The translations under genes were made by a program, and so were the position numbers. The notes under the pieces are model-generated. The model saw nothing but the letters and a program-made list of their open reading frames with translations, was not told where the DNA came from and searched no databases. Below, piece by piece: positions 1 through 9,640 of a stretch of DNA of 64,000 bases; within the stretch, counting starts at the first letter, position 1, and every line of letters starts with the position of its first letter. The DNA lies in the NCBI RefSeq assembly GCF_024137965.1, contig NZ_CP099975.1:2976001-3040000 (forward strand). Reading direction: 5' to 3'. Source of the stretch: Halomonas sp. Y3 (GTDB lineage Bacteria > Pseudomonadota > Gammaproteobacteria > Pseudomonadales > Halomonadaceae).

Positions 1-2811
1 GTGTCCTGGAGGGCCCCGGAGGGCGGCGTGGCTCCCGGCACGCGGATTTCGTATCTTGAGCAGGCCGAACAGTTTGCCAGTGCCAACGGCCCCGAGGTGG
101 GCAACAACGGCTTCAATCTCTCGACCAGTGGTGATCAGGTGATCGCCTTTAGCGGCGCGGCTGAGTCGCCCACCTTCCTGTTCGCGGTGCAGACCAACAG
201 CAGCGAGTGGCAGGAGAGTGCCACCAGTTCCAACGACTCCGGCCTGCCCGCCGGGCTAGAGGAAGGGAGAACGGCGGTGGCCGCCGGTGAGGGGCCGAAC
301 CGCGATTATGACAACGTGGCCTACGTGGGCCCGGGAAGCGGCACCGCCGAGGAATTGCTGGCGGCCATCGGTAACCCGGCCAACTGGGCCGGTGACAACA
401 GCGCACTGCCGGCAGGGGCCACCACCGACTTTCAGATCGGTAGCATGGAGAGTGTCCATGTTCCCGGCGAGCGCGACATCGGCCTGGCGATTACCGAGAT
501 CTGGTCCGGCCAGAGTGGCCCGGACGTGACCGAGGACTGGTTCGAGATCACCAACCGTGCCGCGGCCCCCCTCGATCTCACCGCGACGGCACTCTTCTAC
601 GATGACGATAGCGCCGACCCCCAGGATGCCGTGGAGATCCAGGGCCTGACGGAGCTGGCGCCTGGCGAATCGGCCATCGTGATCGTCGACGGCGGCCCCG
701 AGGCGGTAGCCGAGTTCCGCGAGGCATGGCGCGATCTGCCGGGGATCGAGTCGCTGGCTATCGGCTATGCAATGGATGCTTCAGGACTGGGCAGCGGCGG
801 TGATGCGGTCACCCTGTGGCTGGGAGACCCGCGCATCGACGGGGACCGGGTCGCCTTCGAGGCCTATCCCGATACCGACGGCTTCGATGCGGCCGCCTGG
901 GACGTGGACGCCCAGCGCTTCGTCACCCCTGGCGATGCTGGGGTCCTGGCCTCTACGGCTCAGGGCGGCAACGGCGGCAATGTGCCGGCGCTGGCCTCCC
1001 CCGGCACCGTCGCGCCACCGGAAACGGCGATTACCCTGATCTCGGCCATCCAGGGCTCCGGTGACGTCAGCCCCCTGGTAGACGAAACGGTCCGTGTGGA
1101 GGCCATCGTTACTATGGTGACACCGGGCCTCGACGGCTTCTTCCTGCAGGAAGAAGATGCCGACAACGATGACGACCCGAATACCTCGGAGGGGATCTTC
1201 GTCTATACGGGTAGCGGAAGCGCCGACTGGCTCGAGGCCAACCTGAGCGCTGGCGACCAGATTCGCATCGACGGCCGCGTCTCGGAGTACTACGCCAGGA
1301 CCCAGCTGAGCGCCGACCGCGATAGCCTGCAGGTTCTGGAGAGTGGCCTGGCGCTGCCCAAAAGCCAGCGAATCGAGATGCCATTTGCCGACAAGGCGGG
1401 ACTCGAGGCCTTCGAGGGCATGCGCGTGGCCATCGAGGCCCTGGACGGCGAACCGCTGGTGGTCACCGAGCTCTACCAGCTGGGCCGCTACGGCGAGGTC
1501 ACACTCTCCTCCGGCGGCCGTCTGGAGCAGTTCACCGAGGTCAACGCCCCCGACCAGGAGGGCTATGCCACCTGGCTGGCGGACGCCGAGGGGCGCACCA
1601 TCAAGATCGATGACGCCAACAGCGCCCAGAACCCCGATCCGGTGATCTATGGTCGCAATGGCCAGGAGCTCTCCGCCACAAACCCGCTACGCGGCGGTGA
1701 CGAGCTGGATGTGCTGGAAGGGGTGCTCGACTTCACCTTCGGCGAGTGGAAGGTGCAGAACGTGGAGGGGCTGGACTTCCGCGGCCCCGAGCGGCCGAAA
1801 ACACCGGATGCCGAAGCGCTGGGCGACCCCGGCCTGACGGTGGCTTCCTTCAACGTGCTCAACTACTTCACCACCCTGGACGAGAACGGCAATCGCACCC
1901 AGACCCCGGACGGCACTCTGCACTCGCCCCGAGGCGCCGATAACGCCGAGGAGCTGGCCCGCCAGGAAGCCAAGCTGGTGAGCGCCATCAACACCAGCGG
2001 CGCCGACGTGGTGGGCCTGATGGAAATCGAGAACAACGGCTACGGTCCAGACAGCGCCATCGCGACGCTGGTCGATGCCCTGAATGCCGCTGCGCCGGAG
2101 AGCGTTACCTGGGCCTACAGCGTGCCTGAAGATGCCGAGGGCAACGTGACCAGCCCCGGCAACGACGCCATCGCCGTGGGCATGCTTTACAACAGCGAAG
2201 CGGTCACGCCTCTGGGGGCAGCCGCTACCAGGACCGACGGTGCCTTCGCCTCAGCCAACCGCGCGCCGTTGCTACAAACCTTCGAGGAGGTCGGCAGCGG
2301 CGAGGTGTTCTCCGTGGTGGTCAACCACTTCAAGTCCAAGGGCAGCGTGGTCAACGGCGAAACGGCCATCGGTGACGGCCAGGCCAACAACAACCCGACC
2401 CGGGTGGAGGCGGCCGAGGCGCTGCTGGAGTGGCTCGCCAGCGACCCCACCGGCAGCGGCGACAGCGACGTGCTGATCATCGGAGATCTCAATGCCTATG
2501 CCATGGAAGATCCCATCACCACCCTACTCGAAGCCGGCTATACGCGACTAAACGACGACTATAGCTATGTGTTCGACGGCTTCTGGGGGTCCTTGGACCA
2601 TGCCTTGGCCAGCGAGTCACTGCTGAGTCAGGTCAGCGGCACCACCACCTGGCACATCAATGCAGATGAAGCCTCGGCGCTAGACTACAACACCGACTTC
2701 ACCAACGACCGTCAGGATGACAACCTCTACGCCCCGGACCCCTTCCGCAGCTCGGATCATGACCCGATACTGGTAGGTCTCAACCTGGGGGAGGAGGCCT
2801 CCCTGGCCTAG
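1..2811 (+). CDS. ExeM/NucH-family extracellular endonuclease (5' end probably outside window)
   Basis: Likely secreted nuclease that degrades extracellular DNA. The visible 936 codons contain a lamin-tail-like beta domain (about residues 158-300, beginning GLAITEIWSG), an OB-fold segment (about 340-470) and an endonuclease/exonuclease/phosphatase domain (about 612-930). In the last domain I see TVASFNVLNYFTT, the Glu motif VGLMEIENNGYG, VVVNHFKSKGS, the metal and catalytic motif IIGDLNAYAMEDPI and the terminal SSDHDPILVGL. This order is that of the ExeM/NucH family. The frame is open from base 1 with a GTG there, but no signal peptide is visible, so the true start is probably upstream. The protein is acidic, as expected for an exported enzyme of a halophile. 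It is convergent with glyA, with a terminator between them. Confidence 0.85.
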   Translation: MSWRAPEGGVAPGTRISYLEQAEQFASANGPEVGNNGFNLSTSGDQVIAFSGAAESPTFLFAVQTNSSEWQESATSSNDSGLPAGLEEGRTAVAAGEGPNRDYDNVAYVGPGSGTAEELLAAIGNPANWAGDNSALPAGATTDFQIGSMESVHVPGERDIGLAITEIWSGQSGPDVTEDWFEITNRAAAPLDLTATALFYDDDSADPQDAVEIQGLTELAPGESAIVIVDGGPEAVAEFREAWRDLPGIESLAIGYAMDASGLGSGGDAVTLWLGDPRIDGDRVAFEAYPDTDGFDAAAWDVDAQRFVTPGDAGVLASTAQGGNGGNVPALASPGTVAPPETAITLISAIQGSGDVSPLVDETVRVEAIVTMVTPGLDGFFLQEEDADNDDDPNTSEGIFVYTGSGSADWLEANLSAGDQIRIDGRVSEYYARTQLSADRDSLQVLESGLALPKSQRIEMPFADKAGLEAFEGMRVAIEALDGEPLVVTELYQLGRYGEVTLSSGGRLEQFTEVNAPDQEGYATWLADAEGRTIKIDDANSAQNPDPVIYGRNGQELSATNPLRGGDELDVLEGVLDFTFGEWKVQNVEGLDFRGPERPKTPDAEALGDPGLTVASFNVLNYFTTLDENGNRTQTPDGTLHSPRGADNAEELARQEAKLVSAINTSGADVVGLMEIENNGYGPDSAIATLVDALNAAAPESVTWAYSVPEDAEGNVTSPGNDAIAVGMLYNSEAVTPLGAAATRTDGAFASANRAPLLQTFEEVGSGEVFSVVVNHFKSKGSVVNGETAIGDGQANNNPTRVEAAEALLEWLASDPTGSGDSDVLIIGDLNAYAMEDPITTLLEAGYTRLNDDYSYVFDGFWGSLDHALASESLLSQVSGTTTWHINADEASALDYNTDFTNDRQDDNLYAPDPFRSSDHDPILVGLNLGEEASLA

Positions 2812-2825
2812 AACTCCCTGACCGA

Positions 2826-2861
2826 AACGACACTGCCCCGCTCAGGCGGGGCAGTGTCGTT
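2826..2861. terminator. Bidirectional intrinsic terminator between nuclease gene and glyA
   Basis: A perfect 15-bp stem (2826-2840 pairing with 2847-2861) encloses a 6-base loop. It is A-rich on the left and ends in T on the right, and it lies between two convergent genes. A second 9-bp stem (2875-2883 with 2897-2905) sits just before the glyA stop and may assist. Confidence 0.75.
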
Positions 2862-2908
2862 ATGGTCGGTGTGACGCCGGGCAGGCGCCGTCACGGTGCC
2901 CGGCGCGT

Positions 2909-4174
2909 TCAGCGATAGACGGGGAAGTTGGCGCAGACGGCCTCGACCTTGCCCTTCACCTCGGCCTCGATGGCGGCGGTGTCCTCGCCCTTGGCCATGA
3001 CGTCGAGGATGTCACAGATCCAGCCGGCCAGATCGCGGCACTCGCCCTCGCCGAAGCCGCGGGTGGTCACCGCCGGGGTGCCGATGCGCAGGCCGGAGGT
3101 GACGAAGGGGCTCTGGGGGTCGCCCGGCACGGCGTTCTTGTTGACGGTGATGTGGGCGCGGCCCAGGGCGGCGTCCGCGTCCTTGCCGGTCAGGCCCTGC
3201 TTGATCAGCGAGAGCAGGAAGAGATGGTCCTCGGTGCCGCCGGAGACGATATCGAAGCCGCGCTCGATGAAGACGCCGGCCATGGCCTGGGCGTTCTTCA
3301 CTACCTGCTGCTGGTAGGTCTTGAACTCGGGGTCCATGGCCTCCTTGAAGCAGATCGCCTTGGCGGCGATGACGTGCTCCAGAGGGCCGCCCTGGCCGCC
3401 GGGGAAGACCGCAGACTGCAGCTTCTTCTCGATCGCCTCGTCGTTCTCGGCGGAGAGGATCAGGCCGCCGCGGGGGCCGCGCAGGGTCTTGTGGGTGGTG
3501 GTGGTGACCACGTGGGCGTGGGGCAGCGGGGTCGGATAGACGCCGGCGGCAACCAGGCCGGCCACGTGGGCCATGTCCACCAGCAGGTAGGCGCCCACCT
3601 CGTCGGCGATCTCGCGGAACTTGGCCCAGTCGATGATCTGGGAGTAGGCGGAGAAGCCGGCGATGATCATCTGCGGCTTGTGCTCACGGGCCAGCTTCGC
3701 GACCTCGGCATAGTCGATGCGGCCGCTCTCGTCGATGCCGTACTGCACGGCGTTGTAGTGCTTGCCGGAGAAGTTGGGCTTCGCACCGTGGGTCAGGTGG
3801 CCACCGGCGTCGAGGCTCATGCCCAGGATGGTGTCGCCGGGCTTGACCAGGGCCTGGAAGACGGCGCCGTTGGCCTGGGAGCCGGAGTGGGGCTGGACGT
3901 TGGCGTAGGTGGCACCGAACAGCTCCTTGGCGTAGTCGATGGCCAGCTGCTCGACGATATCGACGTACTCACAGCCGCCGTAGTAGCGCTTGCCGGGATA
4001 GCCTTCCGCGTACTTGTTGGTGAGCTGGCTGCCCTGGGCTTCCATCACCCGGGGGCTGGCGTAGTTCTCGGAGGCGATCAGCTCGATGTGGGCCTCCTGA
4101 CGCGCGACCTCTTTCTGCATCGCGTCGAACAGGGCATCATCGAAACCGGCAATCGTCATGTCGCGGCTGAACAT
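2909..4174 (-). CDS. glyA: Serine hydroxymethyltransferase
   Basis: Interconverts serine and glycine with tetrahydrofolate, the main source of one-carbon units. It is a cytoplasmic PLP enzyme. The 421-residue protein matches the family length (about 417). The PLP-binding lysine lies in [16 protein letters not shown], and the N-terminal [12 protein letters not shown] and [13 protein letters not shown] segments are typical. I chose the ATG at 4174 ([10 protein letters not shown]), the usual family N-terminus, with a GAGG upstream, over an in-frame TTG 21 bases further out. The gene stands alone and ends at a terminator shared with the convergent nuclease gene. Confidence 0.97.
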   Translation of the reverse strand: MFSRDMTIAGFDDALFDAMQKEVARQEAHIELIASENYASPRVMEAQGSQLTNKYAEGYPGKRYYGGCEYVDIVEQLAIDYAKELFGATYANVQPHSGSQANGAVFQALVKPGDTILGMSLDAGGHLTHGAKPNFSGKHYNAVQYGIDESGRIDYAEVAKLAREHKPQMIIAGFSAYSQIIDWAKFREIADEVGAYLLVDMAHVAGLVAAGVYPTPLPHAHVVTTTTHKTLRGPRGGLILSAENDEAIEKKLQSAVFPGGQGGPLEHVIAAKAICFKEAMDPEFKTYQQQVVKNAQAMAGVFIERGFDIVSGGTEDHLFLLSLIKQGLTGKDADAALGRAHITVNKNAVPGDPQSPFVTSGLRIGTPAVTTRGFGEGECRDLAGWICDILDVMAKGEDTAAIEAEVKGKVEAVCANFPVYR

Positions 4175-4311
4175 GGGCGGGGGACCTCGCTTCAAGGGGG
4201 AAAACTGAATGCTGCATGATACCCCAGCCCATGACCGCTTTCACATGAAAGGCGGTCATCCCGGGCTGCGGCGTTTTCATACCCGCCTGGGATGCCCCGC
4301 CCCGGGGCGAC

Positions 4312-5433
4312 TCAGCGCACCTCGACCCGCATGTCGAAGATCTCGGGAAGCGCCATGGGGTCCGCCGCCAGGCTGCCCAGCGGGCTCTCGTCGGGCAGGG
4401 CGATGCTGACCTCGAGCGTCTCGGCGCTGCCCGCCATCATCTCGACCAGCCCTGTCAGGATGCCCTGCACCTGCGGGCCCAGCATCATGCCAAACCCTTC
4501 GGCCTGGGTGCGCGCCTGCTCCAGGTACTGCGCTTCACTCATGCCCTCAAGGCCGGCCATCACGGTGAGCAGGCGCGGGAAGAGCCCCTGGTTGGCCAGA
4601 GTCAGCCGTAGGTCACCGCCCAGCAGGGTGGCGGTCTCGAGCAGGACGTCGGCGGCCATCAGCGACGCTGGATCCGCCCCCTCGGGAAGACGCATGGGCA
4701 GGCCAAGGTCATAGGAGAACTTCAGCGCCTCGGCAAGATCCAGGTACCCCTCGCTGACCAGGCGCACCTCGTCACCGCTCTCCTCCCACTGGGCAGCGAT
4801 ATCGGCATCCAGACGCAGCCGGCCGCTGCCGTCGGTCAGGACGTTGCTGGCCATGCGCAGCTCGCTGCGCTCCTCCGCCGGGGCAAGGTCGATCAGCCGC
4901 GCCATATCGAGCTCCAGGCCCTCAATGCGCAGCTGGCCATCGCCCTCGTCGAAGTTGCCCGTGAGGGTGAGCGCCGCCATGCGGGCCAGCGGCCCCTCGG
5001 GCGAGCCCAGGCTGAGCGCCTCGAGGGAGAGGCTGGCGAAACGCATCTCGGCAAGGGACTCGTCGTCCGGCGGCGGCACGGCGCGGTCGGGCTCCGTCAG
5101 CACCAGGCGCTCCACCTCCAGCGCCTCCGGCATCCCCTCCAGGCCCTCCAGGCGAATCCCCTCCAGGGTGACCTCGCTGGGCGCGTCATAGTCGCCGCTG
5201 ACCGTATAGCGCTCAACGGTCAGCCGTTCACCCTCATGGCTATCGAAGCGCAGCCCCTCGGCAGTGAGCCGGCTGCGCACCAGCGCCGAGGAGATCTCGC
5301 CGATCTCGAGGGTGCCGTCCTCGGCGAAGAGGGCGTGGAGATCGCGCTCCAGGCGCTCGGGGTCGGCCTCGGCCGGCGTGGCCAGGGCCAGAGAGAGCGG
5401 CAGCAGCGCGGCGCAGAGGGTCAGTCGAAACAT
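4312..5433 (-). CDS. Exported protein of unknown function
   Basis: A 373-residue protein with a clear Sec signal peptide (MFRLTLCAALLPLSLALA followed by TPAEA, cleavage near residue 22), so probably periplasmic or outer-membrane associated. The mature part is acidic, rich in Leu and Glu, and shows repeating beta-like segments such as YTVSGDYDAPSEVTLEGIRL, a pattern reminiscent of DUF945/YdgA-type proteins. I cannot assign it to a family with certainty. The start at 5433 is set by an AAGGA nine bases upstream and by the signal peptide; an open extension upstream has no such features. It lies upstream of glyA on the same strand, separated by 137 bases. Confidence 0.7.
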   Translation of the reverse strand: MFRLTLCAALLPLSLALATPAEADPERLERDLHALFAEDGTLEIGEISSALVRSRLTAEGLRFDSHEGERLTVERYTVSGDYDAPSEVTLEGIRLEGLEGMPEALEVERLVLTEPDRAVPPPDDESLAEMRFASLSLEALSLGSPEGPLARMAALTLTGNFDEGDGQLRIEGLELDMARLIDLAPAEERSELRMASNVLTDGSGRLRLDADIAAQWEESGDEVRLVSEGYLDLAEALKFSYDLGLPMRLPEGADPASLMAADVLLETATLLGGDLRLTLANQGLFPRLLTVMAGLEGMSEAQYLEQARTQAEGFGMMLGPQVQGILTGLVEMMAGSAETLEVSIALPDESPLGSLAADPMALPEIFDMRVEVR

Positions 5434-5615
5434 GAGCAAGCTTCCTTGTAGGGTGGCGGTGAGAGGGTGTCGGTGGAGCAGACTATAGCCTAGCCCCGCC
5501 CGCGGCCCTCTGCCCCCCTGCGAATGGACGGGGATGCAGCGGCGACGACGCAGCCCCGTGAACACTCCCACGCATCATGCGACGCATCGATGCGTAGGAT
5601 GCGCGGCTGAGTTGC

Positions 5616-7037
5616 TCAAGCTCCCTGGACGAGCCGCGCTTCCAGCCGCTCGTTGACCGTGGCCAGCACCGCCAGCCGGGCCCGGCGCTTGTCGTCGCAG
5701 GCGACCAGGGTCCATTCGGCGCCGGGCAGGTGGGTGCGGGCGAACATCTCGTCGATGGCGCCCCGGTAGTCGTCCCAGCGCTCGCGGTTGCGCCAGTCCT
5801 CGTCGGTGAGCTTGTGGCGCTTGTGGGGCGTGGCGGCGCGGGCCTCGAAGCGCCGGAGCTGCTCGTCCTTGTCAATGGCGAGGAAGAGCTTGATCAGCAC
5901 CCCGCCATGCGCCAGCAGCTGCTGTTCAAACTGCGTAATCTCGCCGAAGGCGCGCTGCCACTGGGCCTCCCGGGCCAGCCCTTCCACTCGCTCCACCAGC
6001 ACGCGCCCGTACCAGGAGCGGTCGAAGAGGGCGACGCGCCCGTCCGCCGGCAGCCGGCGCCAGAAGCGCCAGGCCCAGGGACGCAGGCGCTCCTCGTCGC
6101 TGGGGGCGGCGATCCGGTGCACCCGGTACTGGCGGGCATCCAGGGCCGCGGTGACCCGGTGAATGCTGCCGCCCTTCCCCGCCGCGTCGTGCCCCTCGAA
6201 GACGACCACCACCGGAATGCGCCGCCGGGCCGCCTCCCGGGCGTTGAGGGCCAGGCGCGCCTGCTCCCGGGCCAGCCGGTCGCGGTAGGCCGCCTTCTTG
6301 AGCGGCGCCGGCGCCTCCCCCCGGCCCAGGGAGGGCACCCCGGCGGCCTCCTCCGGCAGGTCACCAAGGGCTGTCTCGGGCGGAGCCGCCGAGCTCTCCA
6401 GGGTGTTCAGCAGGGCCCGGCCGACCCGGAAGAGCTGCTCCCCGGGCTCGCGAAAGGGCAGCCGCTGCCAGGGGGCATGCGGGGCCTCGGTGTCGTCGCG
6501 CAGGCGCCTCCCCAGGGCCTCGATGGCCGCATGCTGGCCGTGGCGCTGCCACTCGCTGACCCCCGCCTGCCAGGCGGTGGCCGGGTCCTGTTGCAGCTCG
6601 ACCAGGTGGCGGCGCTGCTCGCGACGGCCGATGTCGCTCCACAGCTTGAGCAGCACCACCCCCTCGGCGGCCAGCGCCGCCTCGAAGGCGCGGATCTCCG
6701 CCAGGCGGTCCTGGAAGGCACCGGGCGAGAGCCGCCGCTCGGCCCGGGCGAAGAGCGCATCGCCGTACCAGCCGTGGATGAAGATGCCGACGCGGCCGCG
6801 CTCGGGCACCCGGCGCCAGTAGCGCCACCAGTAGGGACGCGACTGCTCCTCGCTGCTGGGCCCTAGGGCGTGCACCTCGGTGTGGCGGTTCTCCAGCCAG
6901 TGGTTGAGCCGGTTGACCACCGCTCCTTTGTGGGTGGCGGCATGGCCGGTGAGCAGCAGGATCACTGCGCGCTCCTGACGGCGCGCCAGGTCGAGCTGTG
7001 CCTCCAGCAGCCGGTAGCGCAGGGTCTCCTTCTGCAT
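5616..7037 (-). CDS. pap: Polyphosphate:AMP phosphotransferase (two PPK2 domains)
   Basis: Transfers phosphate from polyphosphate to AMP to make ADP, linking polyphosphate stores to nucleotide recharging. The 473-residue protein has two tandem PPK2 domains (about 10-215 and 235-470), the arrangement of class II PPK2/PAP enzymes. The C-terminal domain has an intact P-loop, VFEGHDAAGKGG, with the lid region RPWAWRFWRRLPADG and DRSWYGRVLVERVEG. The N-terminal domain keeps the fold (RPYWWRYWRRVPERG, IHGWYGDALF) but its P-loop is GHAATHKG, lacking the Gly-Lys-Gly core. Only the C-terminal half is therefore expected to be catalytic, as known for two-domain members. The ATG at 7037 follows a weak ribosome site. 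Confidence 0.9.
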   Translation of the reverse strand: MQKETLRYRLLEAQLDLARRQERAVILLLTGHAATHKGAVVNRLNHWLENRHTEVHALGPSSEEQSRPYWWRYWRRVPERGRVGIFIHGWYGDALFARAERRLSPGAFQDRLAEIRAFEAALAAEGVVLLKLWSDIGRREQRRHLVELQQDPATAWQAGVSEWQRHGQHAAIEALGRRLRDDTEAPHAPWQRLPFREPGEQLFRVGRALLNTLESSAAPPETALGDLPEEAAGVPSLGRGEAPAPLKKAAYRDRLAREQARLALNAREAARRRIPVVVVFEGHDAAGKGGSIHRVTAALDARQYRVHRIAAPSDEERLRPWAWRFWRRLPADGRVALFDRSWYGRVLVERVEGLAREAQWQRAFGEITQFEQQLLAHGGVLIKLFLAIDKDEQLRRFEARAATPHKRHKLTDEDWRNRERWDDYRGAIDEMFARTHLPGAEWTLVACDDKRRARLAVLATVNERLEARLVQGA

Positions 7038-7060
7038 GGTCGCCTCCTCGCCCCAGGCTC

Positions 7061-9640
7061 TCAGGTCTCGCCCAGCAGGCCCAGGCTCGCCGCCGGGGCC
7101 TGGCGGCGCAGGCCGCGGGAGAGCAGGTGGCCGATGACGCCGACCAAGAGCGCCCCGCCCAGGGGCAGCGCCAGCCAGAGCCAGCCGTGCAGGCGCGGCG
7201 TCAGGTCGAGCCAGGCCAGGTAGAGGGCCGCGGTGGCAAGCTCAGCCAGCAGCGCCCCCATCAGGCCGCTGGCAAACCCCAGGATAGCGAACTCCGCCCC
7301 CTGCACCCGGGAGAGCATGCGGTTGCCGGCGCCGAAGACCCGCAGCAGGCCGCTCTCGTGGGCGCGCACCGGCCGGCTGGCGGTCAGCGCCGCATAGAGC
7401 ACGCTGACGCCGGCCAGCAGCACGAAGCCGAGCACCAGCTCCACGGCGCGGGTCACCTGGGTCAGCAGGTCGCGCACCTGGGCGAGGATGGCGTCGACGT
7501 TGAGCAGGGTCACCCCGGGGAAGTCCCGGACCAGGCCCCGCTGCACCTCGCGCTCCTCGGCATCCAGGTGGAAGGCGGTGATGTAGCTGTGACCGAAGCC
7601 CTCCAGAACCCCGGGGGGGAAGATCACGAAGAAGTTGGGCCGGAAGCTGTCCCAGTCCAGGTCGCGCAGGCTCGCGATCTCGCCGACGATTTCCTGGCCG
7701 CCGATGGTGAAGGTCAGGGTATCGCCCAGCGCCAGGCCGAAGCGTTCCACCAGCCCATCCTCCACCGAGATCGGCACCCGCGCCTGGGCAGGCTCCGCGG
7801 CCACCTCGCCCAGCCAGCCGCCGGGCTCGGCGCCCTCCAGGTCATCGAACCACTGCCCCGCCACCAGGCGGTTGCCCTCGGGCAGGGTCTCCCGCCAGGT
7901 GAGGTTAAGCTCCCGGCGCAGGGTGTTGTCGCCCCGGGCGTCCGAGGGCACGGCGTCCCGGGGGGCCATGTCGTTGATGGCGGTGATGCGCCCGCGCACC
8001 ATGGGGTAGAGGGCGCTGCGGGCGTCCGCGGCGTCGCCCAGGGCCGCCTCGAAACCCTCGCGCTCGTGGGGCTGGATATTGATGGCGAAGTAGTTGGGGG
8101 TGTCCTCCGGCAGCTGGGCCTCCCAGGTGGTCAGCAGGTCGCCGCGCACCAGGGCGATCATCGCCATGGCGAAGAAGGTGACCGAGAAGGCCAGCAGCTG
8201 GCCGAGGCTCGCGGTGCGCCGCCGGGCCAGCTGGGCCCCGCCCAGGCGCAGCGCCTGGGTGAGGTCGTCGCCGCCACGACGGGGCAGCCGGGAGGCCAGA
8301 CGCAGCACGCCGCCGAGCAGCAGGGAGCCGAGCCCCCAGAGCACCACCAGCATGATGAGCCCGCCGAGCAGCAGCCCGACCGAGAGGCCGAGATCCCCGG
8401 AGTAGAGCCACAGCAGGGCACCGAAGACGGCGCTGGCCACTGCTACCACCGCCCAGGCCGAGGCCGGCAGGGGGTCGAGCTCCCGGCGCAGCACCTTGAG
8501 GGCGCTCACCTTCTTCAGGCGCAGCAGGGTCGGGCCGGCGAAGCCCGCCAGCACCGCCAGGGCAGTGAGCGCGCCGAGCCACAGCGGCATCACGCCGGGC
8601 GGGGGCAGCTCCATGGGCAGGATGGCGGTGAGCAGGGCCAAGAGCGCCGCCTGGCCGGCGAGCCCCAGCAGCGCCCCCACCGCCGAGGCGGCCAGCGCCA
8701 GCCACAGGAGCTGCAGGCTGAAGACGCGGATCAGCTCGCGCTGGGTGGCGCCGAAGCAGCGCATCAGCGCCGCCGTGTCCAGGTGGCGGTCCACGTAGCG
8801 CCGGGTGGCCATGGCCACCGCCACCCCGGCCAGCAGCACGGCGGCGAGCCCGGCCAGGCTCAGGTAGCGTTCGGCGCGCTCCAGGGCGTTGCCGAGCTGG
8901 GGGCGATCCCGGCGCACGTCGCGCACCTCCACGCCGTCACGGCGCAGCTCGGCGAGCAGCGGGGAGAGGCCGTCGATGATGTCCGGCGGCCCGGCGGCGA
9001 GCAACTCATGGGAGACCCGGGAGCCCGGCTGTACCAGCTGGGTCGCCGCCAGGTCGTCGATATGCAGCATCAGGCGCGGGTTGAAGTTGGCAAAGCCGCC
9101 GGACTGATCGGGTTCACGCTCGATCAGCCCCGCCACGCTCAGCTCGAGCTCCCCGACGCGCACCCGATCGCCGAGCTCGGCGTCGAGCAGCACCGCCAGG
9201 CGCGGCGCCAGCCAGGCCTCCCCCGGGGCCGGCCCCCGCGCCAGCACCTCGGGCCCGTCGCCCAGGTCGACCGTGACGCTGCCGTAGAGCGGATAGCGGC
9301 GATCCACCGCCTTGAGGCTGGCCGGCTGGAAGGCATCCTCCAGGCTGACCATGGAGACCATGCCCACCTGGTCGCTGAGCACCAGGCCGGCCTCCTCCAG
9401 GGTCTGGCGAAGCTCCGCCTCGAAGGGGCGACCCTGCTCCAGCACCAGGTCACCACCCAGGATCTGACTCGCCTGGCGGGTCAGGCCGCGGTCCAGGCGG
9501 TCGAGGAAGAAGCCGATCATGGTGGAGGCGGCCACCGCCAGGGCGAGCGCCACGAAGAGGGCCCGCACGTCGGGGGCACGCAGGTCGCGAGTGAGCCCCC
9601 GGGCCGAGAAGCGCGCCAGGCGCAGGGCGGTCAGGCTCAT
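7061..9640 (-). CDS. ybbP: ABC transporter permease, YbbP/FtsX-MacB family
   Basis: An 859-residue inner-membrane protein, partner of the ATPase encoded just upstream. It has an N-terminal transmembrane helix (about 25-45), a large periplasmic domain, a block of four helices near 250-400 that includes the LAGLAAVLLAGVAVAMA segment, a second periplasmic domain, and a C-terminal FtsX block (VELVLGFVLLAGVSVLYAAL). This is the ten-helix YbbP plan (E. coli 804 residues). The ATG at 9640 overlaps the ybbA stop in an ATGA, so the two are translationally coupled. In other bacteria the ybbAP pair sits beside tesA, as here; the proposed role is lipid or lipophilic-compound export, not proven. Confidence 0.9.
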   Translation of the reverse strand: MSLTALRLARFSARGLTRDLRAPDVRALFVALALAVAASTMIGFFLDRLDRGLTRQASQILGGDLVLEQGRPFEAELRQTLEEAGLVLSDQVGMVSMVSLEDAFQPASLKAVDRRYPLYGSVTVDLGDGPEVLARGPAPGEAWLAPRLAVLLDAELGDRVRVGELELSVAGLIEREPDQSGGFANFNPRLMLHIDDLAATQLVQPGSRVSHELLAAGPPDIIDGLSPLLAELRRDGVEVRDVRRDRPQLGNALERAERYLSLAGLAAVLLAGVAVAMATRRYVDRHLDTAALMRCFGATQRELIRVFSLQLLWLALAASAVGALLGLAGQAALLALLTAILPMELPPPGVMPLWLGALTALAVLAGFAGPTLLRLKKVSALKVLRRELDPLPASAWAVVAVASAVFGALLWLYSGDLGLSVGLLLGGLIMLVVLWGLGSLLLGGVLRLASRLPRRGGDDLTQALRLGGAQLARRRTASLGQLLAFSVTFFAMAMIALVRGDLLTTWEAQLPEDTPNYFAINIQPHEREGFEAALGDAADARSALYPMVRGRITAINDMAPRDAVPSDARGDNTLRRELNLTWRETLPEGNRLVAGQWFDDLEGAEPGGWLGEVAAEPAQARVPISVEDGLVERFGLALGDTLTFTIGGQEIVGEIASLRDLDWDSFRPNFFVIFPPGVLEGFGHSYITAFHLDAEEREVQRGLVRDFPGVTLLNVDAILAQVRDLLTQVTRAVELVLGFVLLAGVSVLYAALTASRPVRAHESGLLRVFGAGNRMLSRVQGAEFAILGFASGLMGALLAELATAALYLAWLDLTPRLHGWLWLALPLGGALLVGVIGHLLSRGLRRQAPAASLGLLGET

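Noticed and set aside
1..2811. GTG at base 1 as true start of the nuclease
   Set aside because: No signal peptide or ribosome site is visible, and the family is exported, so the gene is treated as cut by the window edge.
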